In this document: piece by piece, positions 51,583 to 60,122 of the stretch | Layout: the number at the start of each line of letters is the position of its first letter | Position numbering within the stretch: the stretch's first letter is position 1 | DNA from: CALKJU01 sp035326425 | GTDB taxonomy: Bacteria > Pseudomonadota > Alphaproteobacteria > Geminicoccales > Geminicoccaceae | Assembly (NCBI GenBank): GCA_035326425.1 | Contig: DAOLFG010000002.1 | Location: forward strand, 62,001-126,000 | DNA: 64,000 bases | Direction of reading: 5' to 3' | Position numbers and translations under genes: made by a program | The notes under the pieces: model-generated | Told to the model about the DNA's origin: nothing | The model's database searches: none | Seen by the model: the letters and a program-made list of their open reading frames with translations, nothing else

Positions 51583-53118
51583 ATGAACGTCGACAATCTC
51601 CGCGAGTACTCGGTCAGCGAGATCGCCTTCGCGCTCAAGCGGACCATCGAGGACGCCTACGGCCATGTGCGCGTCCGCGGCGAGATCTCCGGCTTCAAGC
51701 GCGCCGCCTCGGGCCACAGCTATTTCGCGCTCAAGGACGACCGCGCCGTGCTCGACGCGGTGTCCTGGAAGGGCAATGCCCGGCGGCTGAGCTTCGCGCC
51801 CGAGGACGGGCTCGAGGTCGTCTGCACCGGCCAGCTCACCACCTATCCCGGCCGCTCGCGCTACCAGCTCGTCGTCGAGCACATGGAGCCGGCCGGCGTC
51901 GGCGCCCTGATGGCGCTGCTCGAGGAGCGCAAGCGCCGCCTCGCCGCCGAGGGCCTGTTCGACGCCGACCGCAAGCGGCCCCTGCCCTTCCTGCCCGCTG
52001 TCGTAGGCGTGGTGACCTCGCCTACCGGTGCGGTCATCCGGGACATCCTGCACCGCCTGGCCGACCGCTTCCCGACCCGGGTGGTGCTCTGGCCGGTGGC
52101 GGTGCAGGGCGACGGTGCCGCTCAGCAGGTGGCGGCGGCGATCGACGGCTTCTGCACCCTGCCCGAGCTCGGCGACCCGCCGCGGCCCGACCTGCTGATC
52201 GTCGCGCGCGGCGGCGGCAGCATCGAGGATCTCTGGGCCTTCAACGAGGAGGTCGTCGCCCGCGCCGCGGCGCGCTGCACCGTCCCGCTGATCTCGGCCG
52301 TCGGCCACGAGACCGACACCACGCTCATCGACCTCGTCGCCGACCGCCGGGCACCCACGCCCACCGCCGCCGCCGAGATGGCGGTGCCGGTCCGCCGCGA
52401 CCTCGCCCTGCAGCTCGACGGCCTGGGCCAGCGCGCCGGCCAGGCCGTGGCCAAGCAGCTCGCCGGCCTGGTCCAGCACGTCAGCGGCCTCGCCCGCGGC
52501 CTGCCCGAGCCGCGCATCGCCGTGGCCCACGCCACCCAGCGCGCCGACGATCTCGGCGAGCGGCTGGGCAACGCCCTGTCGAACCAGCTCCGCGAGCGCC
52601 GGGGCCGTCTCGACCGCGCCTTCCTGGCGCTGCGCCCGCCGGCGCAGCTGGTGCGCGAGCACGGCCTCAGGCTGGACCATCGCCTGCAGCGGCTGCGCGA
52701 CCTGTCCTGCGACCGGCTCTCGGGCGCCACGCGCGCGCTGGTCGCCGCCGCCACCCGGCTGGAGGGAGCGCCGCTGCCGCTGCGGCTGCGCGAGGCCGGC
52801 CAGCGGCTGGAGGCGGCATCCGGCCGGCTGTCGGTCGCGGCGGCGCGCCGCATCGCCGATGCCGAGGCGGCTGCCGCCCGGCTCGGCCAGCTGGTCGACA
52901 GCCTGGGGCCGATGCGGGTGCTGGCGCGCGGCTACGCCATCGTGCGGGCCCAGGCCTCGGGCCGGGTCCTGCCGAGCCGTGCCGAGGCCGCCGAGCACCA
53001 GGCGATGGAGCTGCAGTTCGCCGACGGCCGCCTGCCGGTGCTACGCGCCGAGCCCGGCCGCCGGGCCCGCCAGCGCCAGGACGCTCCGCCGCCGCCGGCG
53101 CAGGAGAGCCTGCTGTGA
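51583..53118 (+). CDS. xseA: Exodeoxyribonuclease VII large subunit
   Basis: 511 residues. With XseB it degrades single-stranded DNA in repair. The N-terminal OB fold (EYSVSEIAFALKRTIEDAYGHVRVRGEISGF, in two stretches) binds DNA. The catalytic core has VGVVTSPTGAVIRDILHRL, LIVARGGGSIEDLWAFNEE and ISAVGHETDTTLIDLVADRRAPTPTAAAE. A long helical coiled-coil region and a C-terminal LARGYAIVRAQ strand complete the family layout. GTGA at its end couples it to mazG. xseB is not here. Confidence 0.95.
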   Translation: MNVDNLREYSVSEIAFALKRTIEDAYGHVRVRGEISGFKRAASGHSYFALKDDRAVLDAVSWKGNARRLSFAPEDGLEVVCTGQLTTYPGRSRYQLVVEHMEPAGVGALMALLEERKRRLAAEGLFDADRKRPLPFLPAVVGVVTSPTGAVIRDILHRLADRFPTRVVLWPVAVQGDGAAQQVAAAIDGFCTLPELGDPPRPDLLIVARGGGSIEDLWAFNEEVVARAAARCTVPLISAVGHETDTTLIDLVADRRAPTPTAAAEMAVPVRRDLALQLDGLGQRAGQAVAKQLAGLVQHVSGLARGLPEPRIAVAHATQRADDLGERLGNALSNQLRERRGRLDRAFLALRPPAQLVREHGLRLDHRLQRLRDLSCDRLSGATRALVAAATRLEGAPLPLRLREAGQRLEAASGRLSVAAARRIADAEAAAARLGQLVDSLGPMRVLARGYAIVRAQASGRVLPSRAEAAEHQAMELQFADGRLPVLRAEPGRRARQRQDAPPPPAQESLL

Positions 53119-53951
53119 GCGGCAAGGCCATCGACCGGCTGCTCGAGGTGATGGCGCGGCTGCGCGATCCCGAGCGCGGCTGCCCCTGGGACATCGAGCA
53201 GAGCTTCGCCACGATCGCCCCCTATACCATCGAGGAGGCCTACGAGGTCGCCGACGCCATCGGACGCGGCGACATGAAGGCCCTCGAGGGCGAGCTGGGC
53301 GACCTGCTGCTGCAGGTGGTCTATCACGCCCAGATGGCTTCCGAGGCCGGCCTGTTCGACTTCGACGCTGTCGCCGCCGCCATCGCCGCCAAGATGGTCC
53401 GCCGCCACCCGCATGTCTTCGGCAGCACCGAGGTCGAGAGTGCCGCGGCCCAGACCCGGGCCTGGGAGCGGCACAAGGCCGAGGAGCGGGCGGCGCGCGC
53501 CGCCGGTGGCGAGGATTCCAGCGCCCTCGCCGACATCCCGCTGAACCTGCCCGCGCTCGCCCGCGCCCTCAAGCTGCAGCGCCGCGCCGCCCGGGTGGGC
53601 TTCGACTGGGGCGAGACCGGGCCGGTGCTCGACAAGCTGCGCGAGGAGACCGCCGAGATCGAGGCGGCCCTCGCCGCCGGCGACCGCGACGGCGTGGCCG
53701 AGGAGATGGGCGACCTGCTCTTCACCATGGTCAACCTGGCGCGCCGCCTGGAGGTCGATCCCGAGACGGCGCTGCGTGCCTGCAACGCCAAGTTCGAGCG
53801 TCGCTTCCGTCGCCTCGAGGCCGGGCTCGCCGCCCGCGGCCGCCGCCCCGAGGACGCCACCCTGGCCGAGCTCGACGCCGGCTGGGAAGCCGCCAAGACC
53901 GCCGAGCGCACTGGGGTCGCCGAGCGCACTGGGGCCGCCGACCCCGACTGA
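53115..53951 (+). CDS. mazG: Nucleoside triphosphate pyrophosphohydrolase
   Basis: 278 residues with two MazG domains. It hydrolyses NTPs and dNTPs, possibly aberrant ones, to monophosphate. The first domain has CPWDIEQSFATIAPYTIEEAYEVADAI and ELGDLLLQVVYHAQMA with the EExxE/ExxD metal motif; the second has LREETAEIEAALAAG and EEMGDLLFTMVNLAR. The start GTG 53115 overlaps the xseA stop. Near the C terminus AERTG is encoded twice by an 18-bp duplication (AERTGVAERTGAA), which lengthens the tail by six residues. Confidence 0.95.
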   Translation: MSGKAIDRLLEVMARLRDPERGCPWDIEQSFATIAPYTIEEAYEVADAIGRGDMKALEGELGDLLLQVVYHAQMASEAGLFDFDAVAAAIAAKMVRRHPHVFGSTEVESAAAQTRAWERHKAEERAARAAGGEDSSALADIPLNLPALARALKLQRRAARVGFDWGETGPVLDKLREETAEIEAALAAGDRDGVAEEMGDLLFTMVNLARRLEVDPETALRACNAKFERRFRRLEAGLAARGRRPEDATLAELDAGWEAAKTAERTGVAERTGAADPD

Positions 53952-54368
53952 TCCGCCCGCCGCCCCGTCAGACCCTGCCGGCCCTGCCCGCGCCACGGCA
54001 GACGGCGATCCCCGCCGGCCGCCCCTTCGCGCCGGGCCACCGTTCGTGCGCGCTGTCCGGCCGGGCAGGCCGCCCTTTGGCGCTGGCGACCCCGGTCGGA
54101 CGGGCATCACTCCGGTGCGCCGTCGTTCGGGTCGCGATCGGTCGAGCCCGCGACCACTCGGGGCCTGCCACCGTTGCGGGCCGCGGTCCTTCCGGGCGGC
54201 GGCGATCGTCGGGAACATCGATCGCCCAGGGCCGGGATCGTTCGGGGCCAGGATCGTTCGGGGCCGGGATCGTCCGGGATCGGGACCGTTCGAGACGGGA
54301 TCGCTGGGCCGCGATCGTCCGGGACCACGATCATCCCGGCCCGGACACCCGGCGAACGGTTGCGAGCG
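53952..54368. other. 417-bp gap between convergent genes, holding a tandem array
   Basis: Between the mazG stop and the stop of the SPOR lipoprotein gene. The first 250 bp are GC-rich with no recognisable gene or terminator. The rest is mostly the 16-bp array described separately. Open frames here have Arg/Gly/Asp/Pro-biased products and no start context, so I do not call a gene. Confidence 0.6.
54204..54344. repeat. Degenerate 16-bp tandem array with GATCG core
   Basis: GATCG begins at 54204, 54220, 54236, 54252 and 54268, exactly 16 bp apart, then at 54278, 54299 and 54313, and as GATCA at 54329. The best two units (54236-54267) read GATCGTTCGGGGCC followed by AG or GG. The middle units are interrupted by indels, so the period breaks after the fifth copy and returns at the end. 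Confidence 0.85.
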
Positions 54369-55754
54369 TCAGACCTGCAGCTTCGAGCAGCCGACACCCT
54401 TGGCGGCGAGCGCGCCGCAGATCCGGTCGGCCTCGCTCTCGGTGGCCAGCGGCCCGACCAGCAGCGGCTGCCGGCCGGCCTCGACCCCGGCGAGGCGCGT
54501 CATGCCGCCCAGCAGGTCGGGGTGCGCCGTGCGCAGCCGTCGCCAGGCGGCGGCCGCCTTCGGGCGGTCGTCGAACGTGCCGAGATCGACCAGCCAGCCG
54601 GCGGTCGGCGCCAGGCCCGAGACGATGTCGGCCTCGCTCAGCGCCAGTGCCGCCGGCGTGACCGGCATCGGTGCTTGCGCGGCACCGCCGTCGGCCGACG
54701 CGGCGGCGGCCGGCAACGCCGCAGCCCCCGTCGCGCCTGCGCCATCGTCGCTTCCGGTGCCGCCGCGCACGACGGCCGATGTCTCGACCGGCGCCCAGGG
54801 ATCCCCGGCAGCCGGGCCGCCGTCCGCGGCCGAGGCGGTGAGCTGCCTCGGCATCCGCGGCTCCTCCGCCGCCGGCGGCTCCGCCGTCCGGCTGCGCGGC
54901 CCACTCGGCCTCGCCGGTGCCGCCGGCTCGTCGGCCGGCAGCTCGGTGATCAGCGCCGAGGCCGAGGCCGCGGGGTCGCCGGCGGCACGCAGCGACGACA
55001 CGAAGGCGATGTTGCTGCGCACGCTCGCCGGGTCGAGGTCGAGCCGGCCGATCCGCTCGGCCGCCAGCATGTCGCCCCTGAGGCCATGGACCAGCGCCAG
55101 GTTCTGCCTCGCTTTGGCGGTGGAGTCCGGGCCGTTGGCCAGGGGCTCGAGCTGGGCCAGGGCGGCGTCGAAGTCGCCGGCCAGGGCGTAGGACAGGCCG
55201 AGATTGTTGACGATCGACCGGTCGCCCGGCGAGGCTTCCAGCCCACGGCGGTAGGCCGAGATGGCGTCGCCGCCGCGGCCGATCATGTCGTAGGCCACGC
55301 CCAGCATGTTGAGGGTGCGGGCATCGCCGGGCGCCGCCTTCAGCGCCTCCTCGAGGTGGGCGGCGGCCGGCCCCGGCTGGCCGAGCCCGATCAGGGCGCG
55401 GGCATAGCCGCGATTGGCCGCAGCGTCGGCGGGATCGCCGCCGAGCAGGCGCCGGAACACGTCGGCGGCATCCTGCCAGCGGCCCTCGCCCAGCAGGGCC
55501 TCGCCCATCCTGTTCAGCGCCACCGGATCGCTGCCGGTCCGTCCGGCGGCCTGCTGGTAGTAGCCGATGGCGGTGCGGGTGTCGCCGGCGGCGGCGGCAC
55601 GGTCGCCCATCGCCACCAGCTCGTCGTCCTGGCCCAGGGCCTCTCCGGCGGAGCCGGCGGCCACCGGCGTCTCGCCGGGCGAGGCAGCGCAACCGGCGAG
55701 GCCGATCAGGCAGCCGAGACCGACAGCGGCACCGAGACGTCGACCGAGCTTCAT
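54369..55754 (-). CDS. TPR-repeat lipoprotein with C-terminal SPOR domain
   Basis: 461 residues. The lipoprotein signal ends in the lipobox LAGC (about Cys22). Residues about 50-260 are TPRs (PVALNRMGEALLGEGRWQDAADVFRRLL, ALIGLGQPGPAAAHLEEALKAAP, NLGLSYALAGDFDAAL), resembling TadD/PilF-like pilotins. A low-complexity Pro/Ala/Ser linker follows. The last about 75 residues are a SPOR domain (WLVDLGTFDDRPKAAAAWRRL, QPLLVGPLATESEADRI), which binds denuded septal peptidoglycan. An outer-membrane-anchored cell-division or wall factor is likely. ATG 55754 with GGGAGAG upstream is better than the longer frame. Confidence 0.88.
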   Translation of the reverse strand: MKLGRRLGAAVGLGCLIGLAGCAASPGETPVAAGSAGEALGQDDELVAMGDRAAAAGDTRTAIGYYQQAAGRTGSDPVALNRMGEALLGEGRWQDAADVFRRLLGGDPADAAANRGYARALIGLGQPGPAAAHLEEALKAAPGDARTLNMLGVAYDMIGRGGDAISAYRRGLEASPGDRSIVNNLGLSYALAGDFDAALAQLEPLANGPDSTAKARQNLALVHGLRGDMLAAERIGRLDLDPASVRSNIAFVSSLRAAGDPAASASALITELPADEPAAPARPSGPRSRTAEPPAAEEPRMPRQLTASAADGGPAAGDPWAPVETSAVVRGGTGSDDGAGATGAAALPAAAASADGGAAQAPMPVTPAALALSEADIVSGLAPTAGWLVDLGTFDDRPKAAAAWRRLRTAHPDLLGGMTRLAGVEAGRQPLLVGPLATESEADRICGALAAKGVGCSKLQV

Positions 55755-55844
55755 GCGCCAGCTCTCCCAACAGCACAGGCCAAAAGGCACAGGCCGTGGG
55801 ACTATGGCGCCGATGTGTGGATTAACGGTTAAGGCCGGCGGCGG

Positions 55845-56564
55845 TCACGGATCGGCCGCCCCGCCCTCTGCGGCCGCCTGCTCGCTCATCTCGCGCAGCA
55901 CCGCCCGCGCCAGTGCCGGCCCGACCGGCCGCTGCATGCGCAGCGCCAGCCCGTCGAGCCGGCGTGCCAGGGCCGCCACCGCCGCGAAGGAGCGCTCGGT
56001 GTGGCGCGCCAGCAGCTCGACCACGCCCGGCTCGACCCTGAGCTGGCGGTCGTTGAACTGCTTGACCAGCACCGCCGCCAGCAGCCCGTCGTCGGGCGGC
56101 AGGATGGCCACCGGCCATGCCGTGAGCAGCCGCGAGCGCAGGTCCGGCAGGGCCACGTCCCAGGCGGCGAGCGGCCGTCCGGCCGTCAGCAGCAGGCTGC
56201 CGCCGCGCTCGCGCAGCAGGTTGTAGATGTGCAGCAGCAGCCGCTCGTCCTCGACGCTGTCGGCGTCGTCGACGACGCAGGCCCTGGCGGCGCCCAGGCG
56301 CGCCAGCGGATCGGCCGCCTGCCAGATCCCGCTGGCGTGCAGGTAGAGCGCGTCGGCGCGCTCGGCCCAGATCCGCGCCAGATGGGTCTTGCCGCTGCCG
56401 TCCGGCCCGTCGAGGATCACCGTCATGCCCGGCCAGTCCGGCCAGGCCAGCACGGCATCGAGGGCGCGCCGGTTCGACGCCGCCGGCATGAAGTCGGCGA
56501 GCGTGCGCGCTTCCAGGTGAGGCAGGTCGAGCGCCATCTGGCGCTCGGCTGGCAGCGATCTCAT
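55845..56564 (-). CDS. hda: DnaA-related Hda/HdaA protein
   Basis: 239 residues: the AAA+ part of DnaA without the DNA-binding domain. Walker A is GPDGSGKTHLARIW, Walker B is ACVVDDADSV, and a sensor-like LTAGRPLAAWDVALPDLRSRL follows. The N terminus has QMALDLP, fitting the clamp-binding motif through which Hda couples DnaA-ATP hydrolysis to the sliding clamp. In Caulobacter HdaA performs this replication control. The start ATG 56564 keeps that motif. The gene order CDP-alcohol transferase-hda-SPOR protein runs on one strand. Confidence 0.9.
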   Translation of the reverse strand: MRSLPAERQMALDLPHLEARTLADFMPAASNRRALDAVLAWPDWPGMTVILDGPDGSGKTHLARIWAERADALYLHASGIWQAADPLARLGAARACVVDDADSVEDERLLLHIYNLLRERGGSLLLTAGRPLAAWDVALPDLRSRLLTAWPVAILPPDDGLLAAVLVKQFNDRQLRVEPGVVELLARHTERSFAAVAALARRLDGLALRMQRPVGPALARAVLREMSEQAAAEGGAADP

Positions 56565-56601
56565 GCGCGGTCGGACATCCGGCGGGCGCTGCGAAGCCGG
56601 G

Positions 56602-57222
56602 TCAGCCGGCGCGCTGCGGCACCAGGCGCAGGCCGGCGGTGACGTAGGCCAGCGCCGAGACCAGCGTGATCGCCGCCACCGCCATCTGCAGCGGCGCCAG
56701 CACCCAGCCGACATCGGCGATGCCCGCCAGCTGGCCGAGCAGGAAGCCGGCGAACAGCAGCTGCACGAAGGTGCAGACCTTGCCGATGATCAACGGCTCG
56801 ATCCGGAAGCCGCCGACGCGCCAGCGCAGCAGGGCGGCACCGCCGACGATCAGCAGGTCGCGCCCGATGATCAGGGCCACGAGCCAGAGCGGCACGGCGC
56901 CGACCAGCGCCAGCGCGCAGAACACCGAGGCCAGCAGCAGCTTGTCGGCGGCAGGGTCGAGCACCGCGCCCAGCGCCGAGCAGCCGTTGAACCGCTTGGC
57001 GATGTAGCCGTCGACGCCGTCGCTCAGCGCCGCCACGACGAACAGCCAGAACGCCGCCACCGCCTGGCCCTGCGTCAGCAGCAGGACGAGCGGCACGGTG
57101 CAGGCCAGCCGGGCCAGGGTCAGCAGGTTCGCGATGCTCTGCGGCAGGCTCAGAGGGGCGGCGTGGCTGCCGGCGCCGGCGCCTCGATCCCGACCCGGCC
57201 TCCCGCTGGAAGCAACCGCCAT
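56602..57222 (-). CDS. CDP-alcohol phosphatidyltransferase family protein
   Basis: 206 residues with about six membrane helices. The family motif DGxxA(R)x8GxxxDxxxD is present as DGYIAKRFNGCSALGAVLDPAAD, split here by the AK in place of AR, a variant common in PgsA/cardiolipin-synthase relatives. Such enzymes swap CMP for an alcohol such as glycerol-3-phosphate in phospholipid synthesis. ATG 57222 follows AGGAG by 8 nt inside the DUF2066 3' end, so the genes overlap by 73 nt. The short version and the context do not settle the alcohol acceptor. Confidence 0.9.
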   Translation of the reverse strand: MAVASSGRPGRDRGAGAGSHAAPLSLPQSIANLLTLARLACTVPLVLLLTQGQAVAAFWLFVVAALSDGVDGYIAKRFNGCSALGAVLDPAADKLLLASVFCALALVGAVPLWLVALIIGRDLLIVGGAALLRWRVGGFRIEPLIIGKVCTFVQLLFAGFLLGQLAGIADVGWVLAPLQMAVAAITLVSALAYVTAGLRLVPQRAG

Positions 57223-58301
57223 CGATCGTTCTCCTGCTCCAGCATCATGCCGAGGCCCGCCACGGCGCTCTCGAACTGCTGAAGCTCCCCCAAGTAATCA
57301 ATCGTCAGGCTCGCCTGCGCGCGATCGAGGCTGTCGATTCGCAGGCTGCGCACGAGCGGCAACGTCTCCAGCTCCCGCCTAATCTGGACCCATCCACGAA
57401 GATCGGCAAGCGGCACGTCCATCGACAACTTGGAGCTGCGGCCGCTGGCGCCCAAGTTCTGTGTCTTCCATGCCGCTTCCAGCGCGGCGACTGCCGCGGT
57501 CACGACCGGCGCCAGGCTCTCGGATGCCGAGACCCCCGGTCCGGCCTGCACGACCTGGCTCGCCAGCGGCTGCCCGAGCCGCGGGCCCAGCACGTCGACG
57601 CGCACCGGGCTGCCGTCCGCGACCTCGCCCGACGGCAGATAGGCCTTCACCACATAGGCCGCCGAGGCCTCGTAGCGGGCGGCGAGGCCCGCCAGCGCCG
57701 CGGTGTCGTCGGCTTGCAGCGCCGTCGGCGGGAAGGCCGCGAGATCCTCGACGTCGCCCAGCGGCAGCAGCAGGTCGAGCAGCCGGCCGCTCTCGCCGCC
57801 CCGCGCCATCCAGGCCTGGCGCCACGGATCGTCGTCGCCCCACAGGCTGGTGCCCGCCGGGCTCTCCAGCACCGGCAGCACCAGCACCGGCGCCGGCGGC
57901 CGCTGCACGAACGCCACGCCCTGGCCGGACAGCAGCCGCCTGATCTCGGCCGGGTTGTAGTTGACGTTGATGGTGGCGACGTAGCGGTTGGAGGCCACCT
58001 GCTCGTCGGCGACGTCGTAGCTGCGCACCGCCCGGTCGAGATCGACGCTGGCCGGATCCGGCAGACTCGCCACGGCGCCGGGCGCCGTCAGCCGCGCGAA
58101 CACCACCCCCAGCCCCTCGCGCTGGCCCTGCTCGATGGCCGCCGCCCGCGCCGCCACGGCGTTCTCGGCCGAGGCGTCGACGGAGATCGTCTCGACGCGG
58201 AAGGGATCGGTCGTGGCGGCACCGGCGCTCCCCGGCGCCATCGACGCCAGGGCCGCCAGCAGCAGCCCCCACAGCACGCTTGCGGAACGAGTCGGGCGCA
58301 T
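57150..58301 (-). CDS. DUF2066 domain protein, exported
   Basis: 383 residues. A signal peptide ends GSAGA. The DUF2066 domain follows (DPFRVETISVDASAENAVAARAAAIEQGQREGLGVVFARLT, split as start and first helix), with VRSYDVADEQVASNRYVATINVNYNP and PVLVLPVLE. The fold resembles secreted beta-propeller-associated or OMP-biogenesis proteins only loosely; the function is unknown. In many alphaproteobacteria it sits between purM and hda/pgsA genes, as here. It is divergent from purM, with a hairpin at 58329-58349 in the gap. Confidence 0.88.
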   Translation of the reverse strand: MRPTRSASVLWGLLLAALASMAPGSAGAATTDPFRVETISVDASAENAVAARAAAIEQGQREGLGVVFARLTAPGAVASLPDPASVDLDRAVRSYDVADEQVASNRYVATINVNYNPAEIRRLLSGQGVAFVQRPPAPVLVLPVLESPAGTSLWGDDDPWRQAWMARGGESGRLLDLLLPLGDVEDLAAFPPTALQADDTAALAGLAARYEASAAYVVKAYLPSGEVADGSPVRVDVLGPRLGQPLASQVVQAGPGVSASESLAPVVTAAVAALEAAWKTQNLGASGRSSKLSMDVPLADLRGWVQIRRELETLPLVRSLRIDSLDRAQASLTIDYLGELQQFESAVAGLGMMLEQENDRWRLLPAGGRVGIEAPAPAATPPL

Positions 58302-58384
58302 TGCAAACCTGCCGGCTTTGCCTAAGCTCCCGGCGCATCAGGCGCCGGGCTTCCCGGCGCGCGCACCTACACACGGTTCGGCCA

Positions 58385-59479
58385 TTGACACAAGCGCCTG
58401 CGAGCGAGGATCGCTACGCCGAGGCCGGCGTCGACATCTCCGCCGGCAACGCCCTGGTCGAACGGATCAAGCCGCTGGCCGCGGCCACCCGCCGCGCCGG
58501 CAGCATGTCCGGCCTCGGCGGCTTCGGCGGCCTGTTCGACCTCGCGGCCTGCGGCTACCGCGACCCGCTGCTGGTGGCGACGACCGACGGCGTCGGCACC
58601 AAGCTCCTGCTCGCCTGCAAGGCCGGGCGCCTGGACGGCATCGGCCAGGATCTCGTCGCCATGTGCGTCAACGACCTCGTCGTCCAGGGTGCCGAGCCGC
58701 TGTTCTTCCTCGACTACTACGCCACCGGCAAGCTGGAGGTCGATGAGGCCGCGCGGGTGATCGGTGGCATCGCCGCCGCCTGCAAGGCCTGCGGCTGCGC
58801 CCTGATCGGCGGCGAGACGGCCGAGATGCCGGGCCTCTACCGCCCGGGCGAGCTCGATCTCGCCGGCTTCGCCGTGGGGGCCGTCGAGCGCGATGCGGTG
58901 CTGCCGCGGCCCGACGTCCGGCCGGGCGACGTCGTGCTGGGCCTCGCTTCCTCGGGCCTCCACTCGAACGGCTTCTCGCTGATACGCGCGATCCTGAAAG
59001 AGCAGGGCCTCGGCCCGGCGGCCCCGGCGCCCTTTCCTTCCAACGAGACGCTCGGCGAGGCGCTGCTGGCCCCCACCCGGCTCTATGTGACGCCGGTCCT
59101 GAAGGCGCTCCGCCAGGCCCCCTCGGCGATCAAGGGCCTCGCCCACATCACCGGCGGTGGGCTGATCGAGAACCTGCCGCGCGTCCTGCCTTCGAATACC
59201 CGGGCGAGGCTCGACGCCGGGAGCTGGCCGCTGCCGCCCGTGCTGCGGTGGCTGAAGCAGGCGGGTCGACTCGGCGACCACGAGATGGCCCGCACCCTGA
59301 ACGCCGGCATCGGCATGGTGATCGTCGTCGATCCGGACGAGGCCGAGCGCTGCACCGCATTGCTCCAGGACGCCGGTGAGACGGTGTTCACCATCGGCCG
59401 GATCGAGCAGGGCTCGGGCGCTCCGACGGTCGACATCCAGGGCACGGAACAGGCATGGGCCGCCGAACCGCGGTCCTGA
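58385..59479 (+). CDS. purM: Phosphoribosylformylglycinamidine cyclo-ligase
   Basis: 364 residues from TTG 58385. It makes AIR in purine synthesis. Motifs: YAEAGVDISAGNALVERIKPL, GGFGGLFDL, LVATTDGVGTKLLLA, GQDLVAMCVNDLVVQGAEPLFFLDYYA, LIGGETAEMPGLY, GLASSGLHSNGFSLIR and HITGGGLIENLPRVLP. The TTG start is inferred because no ATG precedes the conserved YAEAGVD within a sensible distance; the frame runs to 58280. Its stop lies inside purN, overlapping by 25 nt. Confidence 0.95.
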   Translation: MTQAPASEDRYAEAGVDISAGNALVERIKPLAAATRRAGSMSGLGGFGGLFDLAACGYRDPLLVATTDGVGTKLLLACKAGRLDGIGQDLVAMCVNDLVVQGAEPLFFLDYYATGKLEVDEAARVIGGIAAACKACGCALIGGETAEMPGLYRPGELDLAGFAVGAVERDAVLPRPDVRPGDVVLGLASSGLHSNGFSLIRAILKEQGLGPAAPAPFPSNETLGEALLAPTRLYVTPVLKALRQAPSAIKGLAHITGGGLIENLPRVLPSNTRARLDAGSWPLPPVLRWLKQAGRLGDHEMARTLNAGIGMVIVVDPDEAERCTALLQDAGETVFTIGRIEQGSGAPTVDIQGTEQAWAAEPRS

Positions 59480-60111
59480 TCTCGGGCAGCGGCTCGAACC
59501 TGCAGGCGCTGCTGGATGCCACCGCAGCACCGGGCGCGAGCGCCGAGATCGTGCTGGTCGTCAGCAACCGTGCCGAGGCCTTCGGCCTCCAGCGGGCGCG
59601 GCGTGCCGGCGTGCCGGCGCTGGTCGTCCCGCACCGCGACTTTCCCGACCGGCCGAGCTTCGACGCGGCCCTCGATGCCGCCTTGCGCGAGGCCGGGGTC
59701 GAGCTGGTCTGCCTCGCCGGCTTCATGCGGCTGCTGACCGGGCCGTTCGTCGAGGCCTGGCGCGACCGCATGCTCAACATCCATCCGTCGCTGCTGCCGT
59801 CGTTCCGCGGCGCCGACGCCCATGTCCAGGCCCTGGCGGCCGGCGTGCGGATCACCGGCTGCACCGTCCATCTCGTCCGGCCGGAGATGGATACCGGGCC
59901 GATCCTGCTGCAGGGGCTCGTGCCGGTGCTGCCGGGCGACACGGTCGAGACGCTGTCGCGGCGCACCCTCGAGGTCGAGCACGTCTGCTATCCCCGCGCC
60001 CTCGACCTCGTGGCGTCGGGCCGGGTGAGCGTCGAGGCCGGGCGGGCCAGGATCGCCGGCATCGAGCCCGGCCGCCTGCTGGTCAGGCACCCGATGCTGG
60101 GCGCCGGCTGA
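59455..60111 (+). CDS. purN: Phosphoribosylglycinamide formyltransferase
   Basis: 218 residues. It formylates GAR using 10-formyl-THF. Motifs: VLISGSGSNLQALLDA, VVSNRAEAFGLQRA, ELVCLAGFMRLLTGPFV, MLNIHPSLLPSFRGADAHVQAL with the catalytic Asn/His, and CTVHLVRPEMDTGPILLQ with the Asp. It overlaps purM by 25 nt, the common alphaproteobacterial pairing. Confidence 0.96.
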   Translation: MGRRTAVLISGSGSNLQALLDATAAPGASAEIVLVVSNRAEAFGLQRARRAGVPALVVPHRDFPDRPSFDAALDAALREAGVELVCLAGFMRLLTGPFVEAWRDRMLNIHPSLLPSFRGADAHVQALAAGVRITGCTVHLVRPEMDTGPILLQGLVPVLPGDTVETLSRRTLEVEHVCYPRALDLVASGRVSVEAGRARIAGIEPGRLLVRHPMLGAG

Positions 60112-60122
60112 CGGGCCGGGCC

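Noticed and set aside
50166..53951. 1261-codon frame ending in MazG
   Set aside because: It runs out of frame through asd and xseA. The real gene starts at GTG 53115.
54107..54397. 96-codon minus-strand frame over the 16-bp array
   Set aside because: The product is Arg/Pro/Asp-rich low complexity generated by the repeats, has no ribosome site, and overlaps the SPOR gene end.
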